Shown: positions 32,239 to 45,729, counted from the stretch's first letter. The stretch is 64,000 bases of DNA from Lamellibrachia satsuma (GCA_033239005.1 BSQZ01000079.1:2613501-2677500); one strand, 5' to 3'. The notes: a model not told the origin generated them from the sequence alone. Program-made: numbers and translations.

Positions 32239-32645
32239 TACACTCTAAAAACAGATTGGTTGAGAAAACGACCAATCTAATTGGTTGGTCCAATATTGGT
32301 TATATATTGGTTGTTTTAACCAATATATTGGTCAACTAGTGACCAATACGTTGGTTGTCCGGTAACCAATAACATTGGTTACGCCTACAACCAATTTTTT
32401 TATGCATTATTGTTGCCTTATGCCGTGCTTATTGTGCAGTACAGCAACTTCAGACGATGTATTAGTACATTAGATTAGTAATATAATTGTTTGGCCCAAT
32501 ATCGGTTGCCTTAACCAATATATTGGTCAACTAGTGACCATTATTTTGGTTGTCCGGTAACCAATCACATTGGTTAGGCCTACAACCAATCTTTGTTTAT
32601 TATTGTTGCCTGATATCTTCCTTATTGTGCTGTACAGCAACTTAA

Positions 32646-33987
32646 CCCATTAGACCCCACGCGTTCGAAAGCGTCCGACCTTGTTTTCCCCACGGCGCCC
32701 GCAAGCGTCCGCTGGGGAAAAAGGCTATGGAGGTGGCGTCATCGGGTGGATTCTACGTATCTTAGCTATGAATTGTGGGTAAAATTAACATAATGGTCGT
32801 ATTGAAAGTTTCGAAGATAATTGCGTTTTAAGTCGAGCACTGGTGGGCTTTAAAAATGGCCGTTTCTCGTAGAACAGATACATTCATTGCAGATGAAGTT
32901 TGCGCGATTTTAGAGATGAATCTTCGGATGAAAGTGCTCCTGAGATGGATGTGGAGGTAAGATTTATATGTGGCTCGATCTTTGACTGAGTGAGCGATAA
33001 ATTGAAGATGGCGTCGGTTGGGTTTCTTCGTCCAAGAGTAGCCTGGTCACTGTCTTATTCAACTTGTCGACTGTTTCAACACTAACATTGTGTGTTTTGT
33101 GCCATTTACTCGGCTTAGATTACGTTGTTAGTTGTGCATGTTGTTATATAATGAATTATAAAGCAAATGAGTAAATAAAACAGAAAAATCTGGCCCGACG
33201 AGCATGTAAACAGTCATGCCCGGCCCCTGGATGGGTGGTGTTGCTTTGCCTTTGGACATTGTTGACAATTTTATTATATTGACGATGTCAGTGGTCTTTG
33301 TAATTAATTATATTTATCTATATTTCAGATATTAGTAAATAAAAAAAAAAGTTGTAATTATCGGCTGCTTGTAAAATGATAATTTTACATTGTTGTGATG
33401 GATATGACATGTGACAAATGGATACAAAATTTTATTCTTATTCTGTTTTCATTACTGTAGCTGTTTGTTTGTTTCAGGTGGCAAGTAATAGTAGTGATGA
33501 CATCCCTGATGAGAACTCCAACTGATTGTCATAAAAATGAGCTTATCAGTTGTGTCGCAAAAACGGTGTGAAACGGCCATCTGGACGTGCAATTGAGACA
33601 TGCTTTGGATGTCTGACATGCAATGTGCATTTGTGCAAAATTGGATTCTTTGTGCAGTATCATGCATAGGAAGAACATTTCCTTGTGTGGAGCCAGCAGT
33701 TGGTGATGTTATTGTAATAAAATATGACTATCATGTCAAACTTCACTAAATATTTGTTAAAAAAATTATTTCAAGTTCCACACCTCAGAATGACAACATA
33801 TAACAGGCTTATACACACCACAGTTAAACCATTGCATAGATAATTAAATTTGCTTCAAAATAAACATAACTTGCAATTATAAGATATCAATACTTTTGAA
33901 ACTACAAGCACCCATAATTTTCAAAATCTGCCTCAGTTGCCCGGGAAAAGCAGCACACGCGTAATTCAATGTGCGGGGTCTAATGGG
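32646..33987 (+). mobile_element. internally deleted piggyBac element
   Basis: Flanked by TTAA on both sides (32642-32645, 33988-33991), with inverted ends CCCATTAGACCCC and GGGGTCTAATGGG. Inside are the start of a transposase with an acidic stretch (DESSDESAPEMDV, about 32914-32955) and the C-terminal Cys-rich domain (33540-33669: CRKNGVKRPSGR, CFGC, TCNVHLCKIGFF, YH). The catalytic DDD core is missing, so it is non-autonomous. Flanking bases cagcaac and ccgctgtattagtac reconstitute a sequence present nearby at about 32440, a built-in empty site. Confidence 0.8.
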
Positions 33988-34960
33988 TTAAACCGCTGTA
34001 TTAGTACTTTGTGAATCCCATAATAAAACAACTAAACAATCATAGCAGTTTCAGTTAAATACTAGGTGACAACATTTGCTGAGTGGTAGTGAACACGTGA
34101 GATGCAGGCAACTTCCTTTTCACAGCATGACTTTGAACTGACGAGGCCACCGCGTAGACACTTGGTATGTGTCAAATCGTTTCTTAACCAACAGTTTGTT
34201 TATATTATATAATTTTGGCATGATATGGTATATAAAGGAATATGCTATTATTTGATGTAACCTTAATGTAATGTATTAGTATATATTCATACATATGACT
34301 AGTTTTATTCTCAGGGGTGTGACCTTGTATGTGCTTTGTGATAGAGACGGGCCAAGCCCGCACGTATCAGTTTTCATATAGAGCTGGAAGCAGTACTAGG
34401 AGTCATTGATGAAATATACCAGATCTTGGTTTATCATCATAAGGAGTTAGTAACTGTCTGTTAGCCATTGTACATCTTGCTCTATGTTCACTTTAAAATG
34501 CATAGTTGTAAGTAGTTAGCAAAGTTAGTTAGCAAAATTTTAATGGAATGTTTCAAACTGATATATCCTGGGCTTGACTGTGGAATACAGAAATGACAAA
34601 TTACCCAGTGACCAGCTCAAGCCAGCAGGGTGGTTCATAGCAACAGCCATACTCCACTAGATAGCTGACAGTCAGTGTTAATGACTTTTAGGGATAGCCA
34701 ACATGTACCAGCCAGCAAGGTTTAACAAACTCAAATTGCTTCTTGCAGCTGTTTATTAGCTGATACATACTATGTCATACATTCTTAGTAAAGTAAACGC
34801 GTGTAGTGAACTACATAAATACAATGGTATTGAGTCACTGTGGACTTGTGCAGCTGTGTTGCTATTTTCTATATAACGGGTAGTTTGAGTATTTAGACCT
34901 ACTTGATATCTACCAATTAGTACATTGTATTGATTAATATATTTGGTAATATTTTTGTAG

Positions 34961-35044
34961 TTTCACCAGTTATCATTGATAGACAATTATGTGGAAGACA
35001 AGCTGGCCGATTGGGGAATGCAGCACATGATTGAGACATTCAGG
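34961..35044 (+). pseudogene. SAM-domain-like exon inside the TTGG element
   Basis: Acceptor tttttgtag and donor gtaagt bound 28 codons ending LADWGMQHMIETFR, which looks like the first helices of a SAM domain ('V--WL--WGL---IE-F'). The next segment at 35284-35618 resembles the C-terminal part of SAMD3-like proteins. Linked by position, not proven. Confidence 0.45.
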
Positions 35045-35283
35045 GTAAGTCTAAGTATTAACTTTTTGTTCAAATCCACTGTTCTATAGTCACCAGTCTG
35101 GCTATTTGACACTTCTCACTGGAGTACAAATGGCATGTCTATCTTCGTAGCATATGCCACATCCGTAATCAACAATATTACTAACTTAGTAATTATAAAT
35201 GAATATATAAATAAAATGTACACATAATGTACTGGAATGTCGTCATGCTTCAGCGTATTATACTCTGTGTTCCTTGCTTATTC

Positions 35284-35618
35284 CAGCGTGGGACATACCT
35301 TACTGCCTACCTAAGAAAGAGATGAGAGGAGCGGCAGAAGTGAGGTATGACTCGGCAACCTCAAATCCTCTCTCTTTGTGACACTATCTTGGCGGCCAAG
35401 GAGTTATTCCTCCTCTGTGAGGATGTGCTCTATAAGGAGGACTTTTTGGTGAAGGCAGTCGACATCTGCTTCAAGGTCTTCTTTATATTCAATGCAGAGT
35501 ACCCGCTGAGGCAGCAGACGTGTGGACATTCGTACAAAAGGGGCTTTTCAACACCACCACGCCATATGACGTGGTCACACCAAGAGAGATGGAACTTCTC
35601 GGCCACATTAAATGTTAG
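35284..35618 (+). pseudogene. SAMD3-like C-terminal segment, frameshifted
   Basis: The first frame gives AKELFLLCEDVLYKEDFLVK and AVDICFKVFFIFNAEYP, resembling the 'LL-AVD-CFK-FFV-D--YP' block in SAMD3-like proteins that have multiplied in many animals. After a one-base shift near 35500 the other frame continues with EAADVWTFVQKGLF and ends REMELLGHIKC then stop at 35616-35618. The shift marks it as a pseudogene or a sequence error. Confidence 0.45.
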
Positions 35619-36642
35619 GACTGGAAATACGAAGCTGACATTGTTTTGTTTTAGTTGTCATCAAGCTGCCCGTCTGCTCTATGTGCATTGTACATGGTTA
35701 GTTAGTAATTGAAACAGACAAAGAACAGAGTCATGCACTGCATGCCAATTATTTGCCCTTACAAATGTGTACTCGTAATGTGTACTTTTGTGGGTACTAG
35801 AAAACTGAAATCAAGGTCACAGTGTGACGTCTCTTGAATTATTTCATGTAACACAATTAACAATTTACATTGTGCATATGTCACATGACACATGTTTATA
35901 ATTTCATGACCTTGATGGTTACTAGTACATTGACTGGGCGTGCCAGTTTGAGCTACTCTATCATTTGCCTTTGTTTGCATTGATTTTTTATTGGCTTTAG
36001 CTCTATATCGTTCACCTGTAGTTTATAATGTATTGAATGTTATGTTAAATGATTTAATGTCTCAGTACAATGCAGTCATATTACATGTTTTGCACCGACT
36101 TGCACTGACAACGTTGTGGAAAAATCTTACATGATGTTCCTGAAATTAAATGCATGCAGTGATAGGAGAATGAACTGTAGGTTGTTGTCTATTGCATTGC
36201 CTAAATGGTATATTGTATTAATTCCACATAATTGGTCTTATTCTAGATAACCAATCACTTGGTCATATTCCAACCAATATAAATGGTCCTAGCCTAACCA
36301 ATTTACATTGGTTGCTACATGACCTAGATAGATTAACCAATAACTTGGTTAAATTGACCAACATATATTGGTTACTATTCTAACCAATATGGATTGGTTA
36401 AAAAGTTAACCATAAAAAATTGGTTGTCTTAACCAAGAGATTGGTTGGACACATATCTACCAACCACATTGGTTGAATTTGACCAATATCCTGGTCATTT
36501 TAACCAATCTGTTTTTAGAGTGTAGCAGCATTCCCGCAACGCCCGCCGTACGACCCCGGCTTCCTGCTAGCGGACCTCGAGCACCCTATTGCCGAATGCC
36601 TCGCTAACTTTGCCGCCAAACCTCATGATTTCCATGCTGAAT

Positions 36643-36644
<2 letters not shown>

Positions 36645-36728
<84 letters not shown>
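36645..36728. repeat. (TA)n microsatellite
   Basis: About 42 TA dinucleotides; the overlapping IYIYIY ORF is spurious. Confidence 0.97.
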
Positions 36729-36732
<4 letters not shown>

Positions 36733-37499
36733 CACTATATACTCACAACCAACTGCCAGTATAGTTTACTCGCTCTCGTTGTAGATATCGTTTTCGTATA
36801 GGGCTGACATTACTTGTGTATAGTTGTCGTTACGCGACGTCGGCCACGTAATTGCGTTGGCTGTTTGTTAATCGCGGGTGATGTTTTACGCTCCACACGC
36901 AACACGATTACGCGCGGCTACGTCAGCGCTATTGCGTCATTTGTTGGGAAGCCTTGTCGAGCAAAGCATTATGAGATCGATTACAGTATAAAACTTTTGC
37001 TGCTGCCATTATCCAATGGTGAAAGCGTAGTCTCACAATACTGGCTTTTGACTCAGGTTTTGTGGCATACAATCCGCGTGTGTGAATCCATCTTAGAAGA
37101 TCGTCTGGAAGATTACCTTTCACTTCTTGCCTCATAGCATTCTCCGGAGTCACTGAACTTCAGCAAACACCTAAACTGTCAGTCACGGCTGGTTAACGTT
37201 AACTAACGATGGTTGACGTTTTGTGTGCAGCTATGACTGAGAGACATTGGTGTTGGTTAGCTTTCTTACATAAGAAACCTAAACCTGTCGAGTTTTATTA
37301 AAGGCAATCACAATTTTGTAAAACTATGTCACACATTGCCGCATTCTGACTAAGTTCAATTCATCTAAGCTAAATAATTTATTTTTAATTGTATCACCGA
37401 AAAACGATTCCAAATCATTAATGTAATTTGCCTTTACTCGTCTACGTATCATTACAACGCGCTATGCTAAAAAAATCACCCTCAACTGATTTAACGAAA

Positions 37500-37870
37500 C
37501 TGCCCATTGTTGAAACTTTGGTAGCAACAGCTCAACTGCACTGGGTTGGACATGCGATCCACATGGGTTAGAATAGTTACTCCAAGAACGTGTTCTTCAG
37601 TATATTCAAGGAAGGCCAAAGATCAGTGCGAGGACAAGTACGGCTCCGATATAAAGACGTTCTCAAGCAGCACCTCAAAGCTGATGTTAAACAAGGGTTC
37701 GCGATGTACTTTCCAGTGTCTGTGGATGTCCAATGGGAGCTAATTTATCTGCACAGAAGAACTATTATTTGGACCCTTCCGTCCATCACACGATCTTCGT
37801 TGGATATGTCAGCTATGTAACTGTAAGTGCACCTTCCGCTCGAATGCTAGTCTCGCTTATCTATAGAGTT
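37500..37870 (+). mobile_element. LINE ORF2 C-terminal fragment
   Basis: Broken plus-strand frames give LHWVGHAIHM, SIFKEGQRS, LRYKDVLKQHLKAD and later ICQLCNCKCTFRSNASL, the usual order of a LINE tail (LRWVGHV-RM ... GKRS-G-P--RYKD-LK--LK ... zinc-finger-like C--C). Dead copy. Confidence 0.7.
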
Positions 37871-38591
37871 ACATCATTAATCACCCCCCTATAACTAACG
37901 GTTGTTCTGTTTATGTCTGTGCGCTTATCCGACTCTCGCTCGGCTTCGTGAATCCACCGAGAAGAGAGTCTGGCAGCAGAGGCGTGGTCTCGTTTTTACT
38001 CATTGTCAGCACTCCATTTTGTTTAGGCGTTCCCGTGAAGCGCCAACAGGCAATCAGCGTCATTGGCGAGATGCTACACTAAACATTGGTACGCCTTATT
38101 TAACTTTTCAGTCGGACAGTGGTGTTAATATAATCAAAGTTTAAAGTTATTTCGAATTGCATCATATAAACTGATAAAAGTTAACTGTTATTTTAAATAT
38201 GAATTAGCCAAATGCCCGGATGACATCGTAATTAGCTATAATTATATATGCACCCTGAACCTGGTGCATACATAATTTCCGTCGCAGTGAAAAGCACACT
38301 ACATCCATCCGAAGACGTGTGCGAAAAACGGTGGCGCCAGAGCGCGGAGCCTGGACCACGATGATTATGTTGTTGTTGATATCATTGTTGTTGCTGCTGC
38401 ACATACACGTGCACACATTATTGTATGTGCTTGCGTGTAATGTGCGTTTGATTGCACGGGTGCGTGCAGAAGACCTTTGCAGAGGGCGTTATTCAGCGCG
38501 AATGTAAATTGGTGTTTCTAAATACCGCGAGATGGCATGACGTAAAGTTATACTTTTATATTGGTCGCTAGGTGGAGCAATCTCTTAAAAA

Positions 38592-38622
38592 ATGGCCGAG
38601 GCAGAAGTTATCGAGCCGATCG
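38592..38622 (+). CDS. CS-domain gene exon 1
   Basis: MAEAEVIEPI plus one base; donor ATCG then gtgagt. The trailing G pairs with TG of exon 2 to make Val. Confidence 0.62.
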
Positions 38623-41600
38623 GTGAGTTTCATCAGCGATGCGGTCTGATAATTGGTAACCCGTTTAAGCCTTTTCGTGTTGTATTGATTTTGATATTGA
38701 TGTAGTTTAATGTGGATTAAAATGCATGTTATGCCGTTGTCAAAGTTTCGTGAGATTACGGGTACCTGAGGCTGAGCCTTGGCTGGAGCCGAGCCTCGTC
38801 CTGGGCTGGGCTGGGTCCTGGGTTTTATCATGTTTTGCCATGAATCATGAGCCATGACTTGACGAGATATGCAGTACTTTACTCCTAACATTCCTTTTAC
38901 AGGGCTTACACAGGAGTGTTTTGTGTTAGTGAATTCATAGTCACCGACAGAGACCGCCAGCTCTACGGATCCACGAAAGGTTGCACATTTACTGTCACGG
39001 GGCGGGGGTGTTATTGCCTGTGATGTGAAGTACATGTCCAGACTTTTGAAGTACTGGTTTAAATCTTTGTATGTTCGCTGTAGGGTTATTCCATATCAAC
39101 TGAACCACGCACTTCAGTCTCAGATTCACTTGAAATTTTTACCAAATATTCCACAGTCATCTTCATGGACAAATCTGAAGTTTGGGTTCTCTATTCCAAG
39201 TAGTTTTTGAGTAATTGCCGTTTTACTAAGTCTGGTAGGTGTTGAATTTTGCCAAAAAAATCGCAGCCTTCATTGTCATACTACATTTCAAGTCCCATTA
39301 TCTCAGGAAATAATGTACCTAGAGGCGTGAAATTTTCTGTGGTATCTAAGAAGGTTTTAAAGGTCTGATATATAGCAGAGTATCAGTTTTCAGTATCACA
39401 ATGAATGATCAAAAAAGTCCAATTTTACCTTACAAGCAGCCATGTTTGAGACTCTGAAACATTATTCATTACCTATTACATTCACTACATCTATTTAATT
39501 TTTTGTCTCCAAGAAGTCCACCCCAATTGCTGTAAAACTATTGAATATTACAACTATGTACTTATTAATTAAAGTAACCATGCCGTTAACTTGTATATTT
39601 ATGGAGTCCGAGAATAAAGCAATTATTATTAATGGGTGACTAAGCTTGGCCTCCCCTTTGCGACATCCTGGACAGTGGATACATCACTGTCTTTGCCTTC
39701 AGCATAGTCATAGGCACCACGAAGGATCACCAGCTTTTAGACACAAATTACCAACTTCCTTCCCATATGCCTGTGGGTTGTTAGCCTGTGCTTTGAACCA
39801 TCCTGTTCGTGAGGTGAGCACCGCCCACAAGTTAGAGTCTCTGTGCTGTGTTTTGAGTTTATTTAATCTGATGTCTTAGCCTTAGAAAAGTTAAATCGAT
39901 ACTGGTCACCAATACGACAAAAGTAAAACTGCAAAACACCAACACGCATGTATACAGGGTCGCCCTGTGTACAGGATCACCCTGTGTACACATATGTACA
40001 GGGTCACCCTGCATAGTCCAGTTATTTTACTATTCACTATTCTGAAGACGTACATGATGTCCTTCTTCCATCTTTGAGTGGCTTGTCTCTGCCCCTATTC
40101 CTTCCACTATTCCATCCAGTGTGGTATTTTCCAATCCACCATGCCTATTAGTATTGTAATTTTTTGGTCACTTAACACAGTTGCACAGCCAGTTTTGTGG
40201 TGTGTATACTATTGTAGGTCATTCAATACTGAACCACTGATACATTTGAATGATGTGCTATCTTGCAGTGTTTTGGTAGTTGTGGAGAATACAAGCCATG
40301 TCCTTTTAACACAAGTAAAAGACGTGTTTGTGTGTTACAGTGGAGTACAGAGATGACAAGAGGGACCCAAACAACTATGTGTGCATTAATGTTGATATTC
40401 CCAAACTGAAGAAGAAGGTGTTTGGTAGTGGTGCAGCCAATGGTGATGTCATGTTGGACCTTAATGAAAGGTAATTAATGTCATTCTATATCCAATACCT
40501 AAAAATATTACTAAAATGTGTGAAAATAATTACGTTTAATAAAACATATGTTTAGTATGCTTTAATAGGTTAGCTTGTAATTCATAGCTTGTTTTGGTTG
40601 CTTGTTTTGGTTAGTGTGATTGTTATGACTTATTGTATTTTTAAGTAGTATGTTTTAGTAAGATACATTAATCAGGTAATTTACTAATAATTGTAAAAGT
40701 TTAAATGTTTAATTACAAACTGAGAATCAGTTGTGTAAATATATCATTGATAGCATTAACAATGTACTTCACAATTACAGTGCAGTTAATAGTTCTGATA
40801 GCTATTGTTGTCATTCCATTATAAAATATGGTCTGTAAATAATACCTATTCAAGAAAATGTGTGTTTTTCAATGCCTGCGTACTATAATTAAGGCAAGAA
40901 AACATTAAAGATTTTAATGCCAGTAGTGGCAAGTGGTGTAATTAAATATTTTGGACATATATTGTTTATGTGACCCTAAAATGAACTATTGTAATTTACC
41001 ATGTCATTTCAGATCATTTACACTAACTGTGATAGTGCGGGAGAAGGAGAAGCGACAGAAGTATGTTTATGCAATTAAGCAACTGCCTGAAGAAATCAAC
41101 ACAGGGTCTTCAAGTTCTTACAAGGTTTGCGATTTCTTCTATTGTTCTTGCTAACTTTTAAACTCTCTCTGTGGCCAGCTCAGCTCCAGAAACATGTTTT
41201 CCTGGCTGCTGGATGTTTAGATAACATTGATAGACAGGTTTAATTCTAATTGCATAATTTGTAATTAATTACAGTGTAATTGTAATTGCTTTTAGATTGC
41301 TAATTGTAATTGACCATTGTAATTGAATACAATCTTAGTAGCATGAATTAACCAAAAACCCTGTCTAAGAACGAGCAGTAATGGAACATGTCATCTTCTT
41401 TTATAAAACAACATAATTGTACACAACCTATGAACTATTGCAGTTGATCCTTAATGAAGCATTGTTTTTTGAAGCACCATATTTAAATTTTTTTAGAAGT
41501 CATGTAATTGTAATTGAACTTTATGATGCTGTGTAATTGACAATTGTAATTGTTTTTTACAACATTGTAATTGCACCCAATCCTGTTGATGAATTCATGT

Positions 41601-41871
41601 AATATGTGTTATGTAATGTACAATATTTATATGTCTGAAGAACTAACTGAATTTTTAGTTTAAAACTATGGTACTTCCCATGTCCTGACCATAATTCTTA
41701 ATTGTAGCATAATTTTTTAAATAGCCCTGAAAGGTGAGACTGATATGTAATAAACTGTTGTGTCAGGTAAAAGATGGAGAGGTGGTGCTGATGCTGCACA
41801 AGGCGAAGTCATCGTCCTGGGCCCGCTATCTCTCAATGTCTGGACCTGGCCTAGAGACAGCAACAGACTGA
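38592..41871 (+). CDS. small CS-domain (CACYBP/p23-like) protein gene, four exons
   Basis: Exons 38592-38622, 40341-40470, 41013-41124 and 41767-41871 sum to 378 bp (125 residues plus stop), with phases 1, 2, 0 in agreement and GT-AG at every junction. The protein is essentially one CS domain: a beta-sandwich used as a co-chaperone or adaptor module. The pattern LNERSFTLTVIV ... VVLMLHKAKSSSWARYLS matches the CS domain of calcyclin-binding protein (TERSFDLLV ... VLILCRKKVENTRWDYLT). It lacks CACYBP's N-terminal SIAH-binding helices and C-terminal SGS region, so it is a relative or a shorter form, probably cytosolic. The exon-1 ATG has a good context (AAAAATGGCC). No poly(A) signal was fixed. 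Confidence 0.78.
40341..40470 (+). CDS. CS-domain gene exon 2
   Basis: Acceptor gtgttacag, donor AAG then gtaatt. Encodes YRDDKRDPNNYVCINVDIPK and DVMLDLNE; carries the first CS strands. Confidence 0.78.
41013..41124 (+). CDS. CS-domain gene exon 3
   Basis: Acceptor catttcag, donor AAG then gtttgc. Encodes SFTLTVIVREKEKRQKYVYA and the following loop. Confidence 0.8.
41767..41871 (+). CDS. CS-domain gene exon 4 with stop
   Basis: Acceptor tgtgtcag. Encodes VKDGEVVLMLHKAKSSSWAR with the conserved Trp, ending LETATD and TGA at 41869-41871. Confidence 0.8.
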   Translation, partial: VKDGEVVLMLHKAKSSSWARYLSMSGPGLETATD

Positions 41872-44410
41872 ACCTGAGAAGTCTGGACACTCTTACTTCT
41901 TACCTGTCCCTTCCACACACACTGTCACTGCAGTATATTATTACATCAAATGCTGCTGATAAAATCTGTTCTTCTCTGTGTATAAACAAATTCTTTAACC
42001 ATCAAAATGTTGACCAGTTTTGATGAAGAAAGTATCTGTAATTAATATAGCTGTTTAAGAGAAATTTATTCAGAAGCTTTCAACATTGGCCCTATAAATT
42101 TGCATTTCATGATCTACACAAACCAAGAAAAAAGTATCCTCAAGGTGGAGGAAATATTGGATATATAATAGACGAGGACTAAGATTGTCCTCTTACTGCA
42201 GTGTGGCAGGTTATTCAAAGTTATAATGTGCAACAATTCAGTTTGAGTTTTGTCCTGGTGTGAGAGAGGAATAACAGCAGATAGAGGTGACACATGTTGC
42301 ACTTTGATTTTCTTTGGCATGCTACCGTTTCCGGGTTGCAAAAGTTGTAACACTTGCAAAATTGAAAACAAATGTTGCCTCAATATCATGATCATGGTGG
42401 CTCGTAGATATGTTTGCATGGTTTCTGTAATCGGATTCAAGAGGCAATTGTGTTTACCAAGCATCTTCAGTGTTACTTCAGTGTGTTACATTTGGTGACA
42501 TTGTATTTTGTAGTAGAATAATTTATTTACTACTGTCATTGTTGCAGCCTACTATGTCAGTTATTTTGAGAGGACTAGTATGCAGAATTGCAATTGTGTG
42601 TGCTTAATTAATGCATTATAATAATTAATAGTGTTTTACATACAATAACAGCATATAATTGTGGCTGATTGGTGTGGTATAGAGGTTGCAGTGTTAGATG
42701 TAGTGCAATTAAAGCAGTGCACTTTATTTATTTAATTAACTCTTCCATTATAGTTAATGTATACATGATTTATTGTATTTACATACAATTGTGTACTGAA
42801 GACAATTTCATGATGACATGTTGATAATGCTTTTCAGAAAATTATTTTTGGAGGATTACTAATACCAAGGTAATGTGTTGTAAAGAAATCACTTCCTTAC
42901 ATTTCTATAATTGTGCTTTAAAATGTATTAACTACATAGTGAAATTAATGTCTGTTTGTAATGTTTTAGCAAGATATTTCTGTTTCTTAATTTGGAAGTC
43001 AAAACCAGTTGTTTTAACAGATGTGTTCAAGTTTGTTTTCGTTTTCCAATGTGCAATCAGTGTTTTTAGAAATTGTTTCGAATGTTTATTTTGTGATTGC
43101 AGAATTAGTAGTGTTTTATTGACTGGCATTTAAAGAGTGATTTCCATTCATGCCACCAAGGCATAATGAACTACTTATCAGTAGAATCTAGGATGTATGA
43201 ATGTTAATATATGAATATATTATGTGAAGTAATTTAATTTACCCCTACATTTTGTTACACAAAAATGAGTGATGCAAAATGGAAGAGTGACTATTATTAA
43301 TTTCACAAAGTGAATGCAGCATCTAGTTTCTCATATCAGTTAATATAATTAATCATTACTTTATTTTCTTGGTATACAACTGTACAAGAAGGCCAAGAAA
43401 GCACCTTATTCGCTTTATATAATGTGGTGTGGAATGTTAATTGTGTAATGAATTGCAGTGATTTGCATAGCTTCTGACATATTATTTGTGATAGGGTACC
43501 CCAAAGGGTGGGCGGAGGCCAGATGAAATTTATTTCATCTGTGGTAAGACATTGATGTTCTGAAATAACCCCTAAGAGAAGGATATTTTCAGCGTCAACA
43601 TTGATGTATAGTGACCGCCATGTAGTCGAATGTTATTATTGGACGGCATTTTAGCCATTTGTAGCATAGTATTTACACTGATAAAACTTGATGTGTGAAC
43701 TATTTGTCACAAACGATTACAAGTCTTGTAGTTTGTTGTTATAAGAATAAGTACCAACTACCAAAGACCACATCTATGCCTATATATGTCAGATATCTCT
43801 CGATTTTCTTTCGTACCATCAGTTGGTATTTACACTATGGACATGGTGCCTACTCATACGGTTTACCAAGATTCATACTGATTTTCTGAAAGTTGGATGT
43901 CTTAAGGGCGTAGGGGGCATTCATTACTGTTTTATGCGTTTCGAACAAAGCTTTTTTTTGTATTATGGGATAGGGCCTGTGTTTGTCAAATGGCAGCAAA
44001 TAACAGGTCATCGAGTCAAAACACGTCCAAAGAGGGATTTGTACAAATAGTTTAGCTGTGCGCAGTCAGTTGTACTAAAGTCTAGTGAGATCCAATCAAC
44101 ATATCCCACTGGTGTTAAAAAAAACACCAATCATTATACTGTCTGTGATGTGAATAAGGTGCCCGGATAACAGTATATGAAAAAATAGATTTAGAAGATG
44201 TCTTTCATATGAATTAATTGTGTGTGTGTATTTTTGTACTTCTTAATTTTCTTTTCAAACCTCAATTAGCATCTGTTCTGTGGAAATACCCACTAGTATG
44301 TATGAAAGTGCAACGCTGTTTTACAGCTATAGCATGCTGCTTTGTAAATCATACAATGTGTCATGTTATAAGCAAAATAATCACAGTTATATTAGAAAAT
44401 TATTTCCCGA
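41872..44410. other. 3' flank of the CS-domain gene; nothing else recognised
   Basis: Probably includes its 3' UTR (an ATTAAA lies near 42710). ORFs of 60-120 codons here have no recognisable features. Confidence 0.5.
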
Positions 44411-44413
44411 GTA

Positions 44414-44590
44414 GTTTAGCAAGATTTAACAAGATTGCTTATCCAAAAGCTAAAACCACAGATGGCAAGTGGACAAGGAAGAAATTGGCTTATCCAGAGT
44501 CAACTATTTTTCGTCTATGTGTAATCCACTCCTCTGATATATTTGTCAATTTTGTTTTTAAACATCTAGCATTTACACAATCTCTACGTA
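44414..44590 (-). mobile_element. CR1-like LINE 3' end fragment
   Basis: Shares gcaagatttaacaagattgc and the downstream 'gatggcaagtggacaagga' with the 3' ends at 14811 and 49334. Short 5'-truncated copy. Confidence 0.75.
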
Positions 44591-44997
44591 ATTCCCTTCA
44601 CTAACGTTACCATAAATAACTCCCCGTTTAGTGAATGCAAACACATTATTAAATCAAAGCACACTTTCAGACAAAACCGTTTTAGCCCTGCGTGTGACGA
44701 ATACTTCTGCACGCACACGACCTGGGACAAATTAGAAACACGCCGATGGGGCTTCGCAATGAGTAATTTTGTGACACCGCAATGCGACTTCACATACGTC
44801 TTTGGTGTCTTGACTTTTCTGTCTGGCACGTGGCAATGTGATGTAACCCGAGACGGAACAAATGACGCGACTGCAACGTGTTACAATGACGTGAACTCTA
44901 CGTTGTACTGTTACGTTATTTAATGACGTAAATACGGTATTCGACGTCGACGAGACGTCACAGTCATTTTGTAACGTCTTTGCGAGTCCTCACCATA

Positions 44998-45572
<575 letters not shown>

Positions 45573-45729
45573 TCCTCACTGTTAACATGTATGGTACATA
45601 GCAGTGTGACGTGACCATATACATAAATAGAACACCCGTTAGTTTATAGGGTGATGATTAATGATGTAACTCTATGGACGTGACTGAGACGGAACATATG
45701 ACGCATCTGCTACGTAAATATGACATCAA

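Larger units (their letters stand above)
32241..36522. mobile_element. 4.28-kb DNA-transposon-like element with TTGGTT-rich termini
   Basis: Inverted ends CACTCTAAAAACAGATTGG (32241) and CCAATCTGTTTTTAGAGTG (to 36522) are flanked by TA on both sides (32239-32240, 36523-36524). About 160-270 bp inside each end are crowded with TTGGTT / AACCAA words in both orientations, and the left cluster is partly duplicated (32281-32460 and 32489-32650). It holds a nested piggyBac and a broken SAM-domain-like gene. I recognise no transposase of its own. TA flanks suggest a Tc1/mariner-type target, but the superfamily is unknown. Confidence 0.75.
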
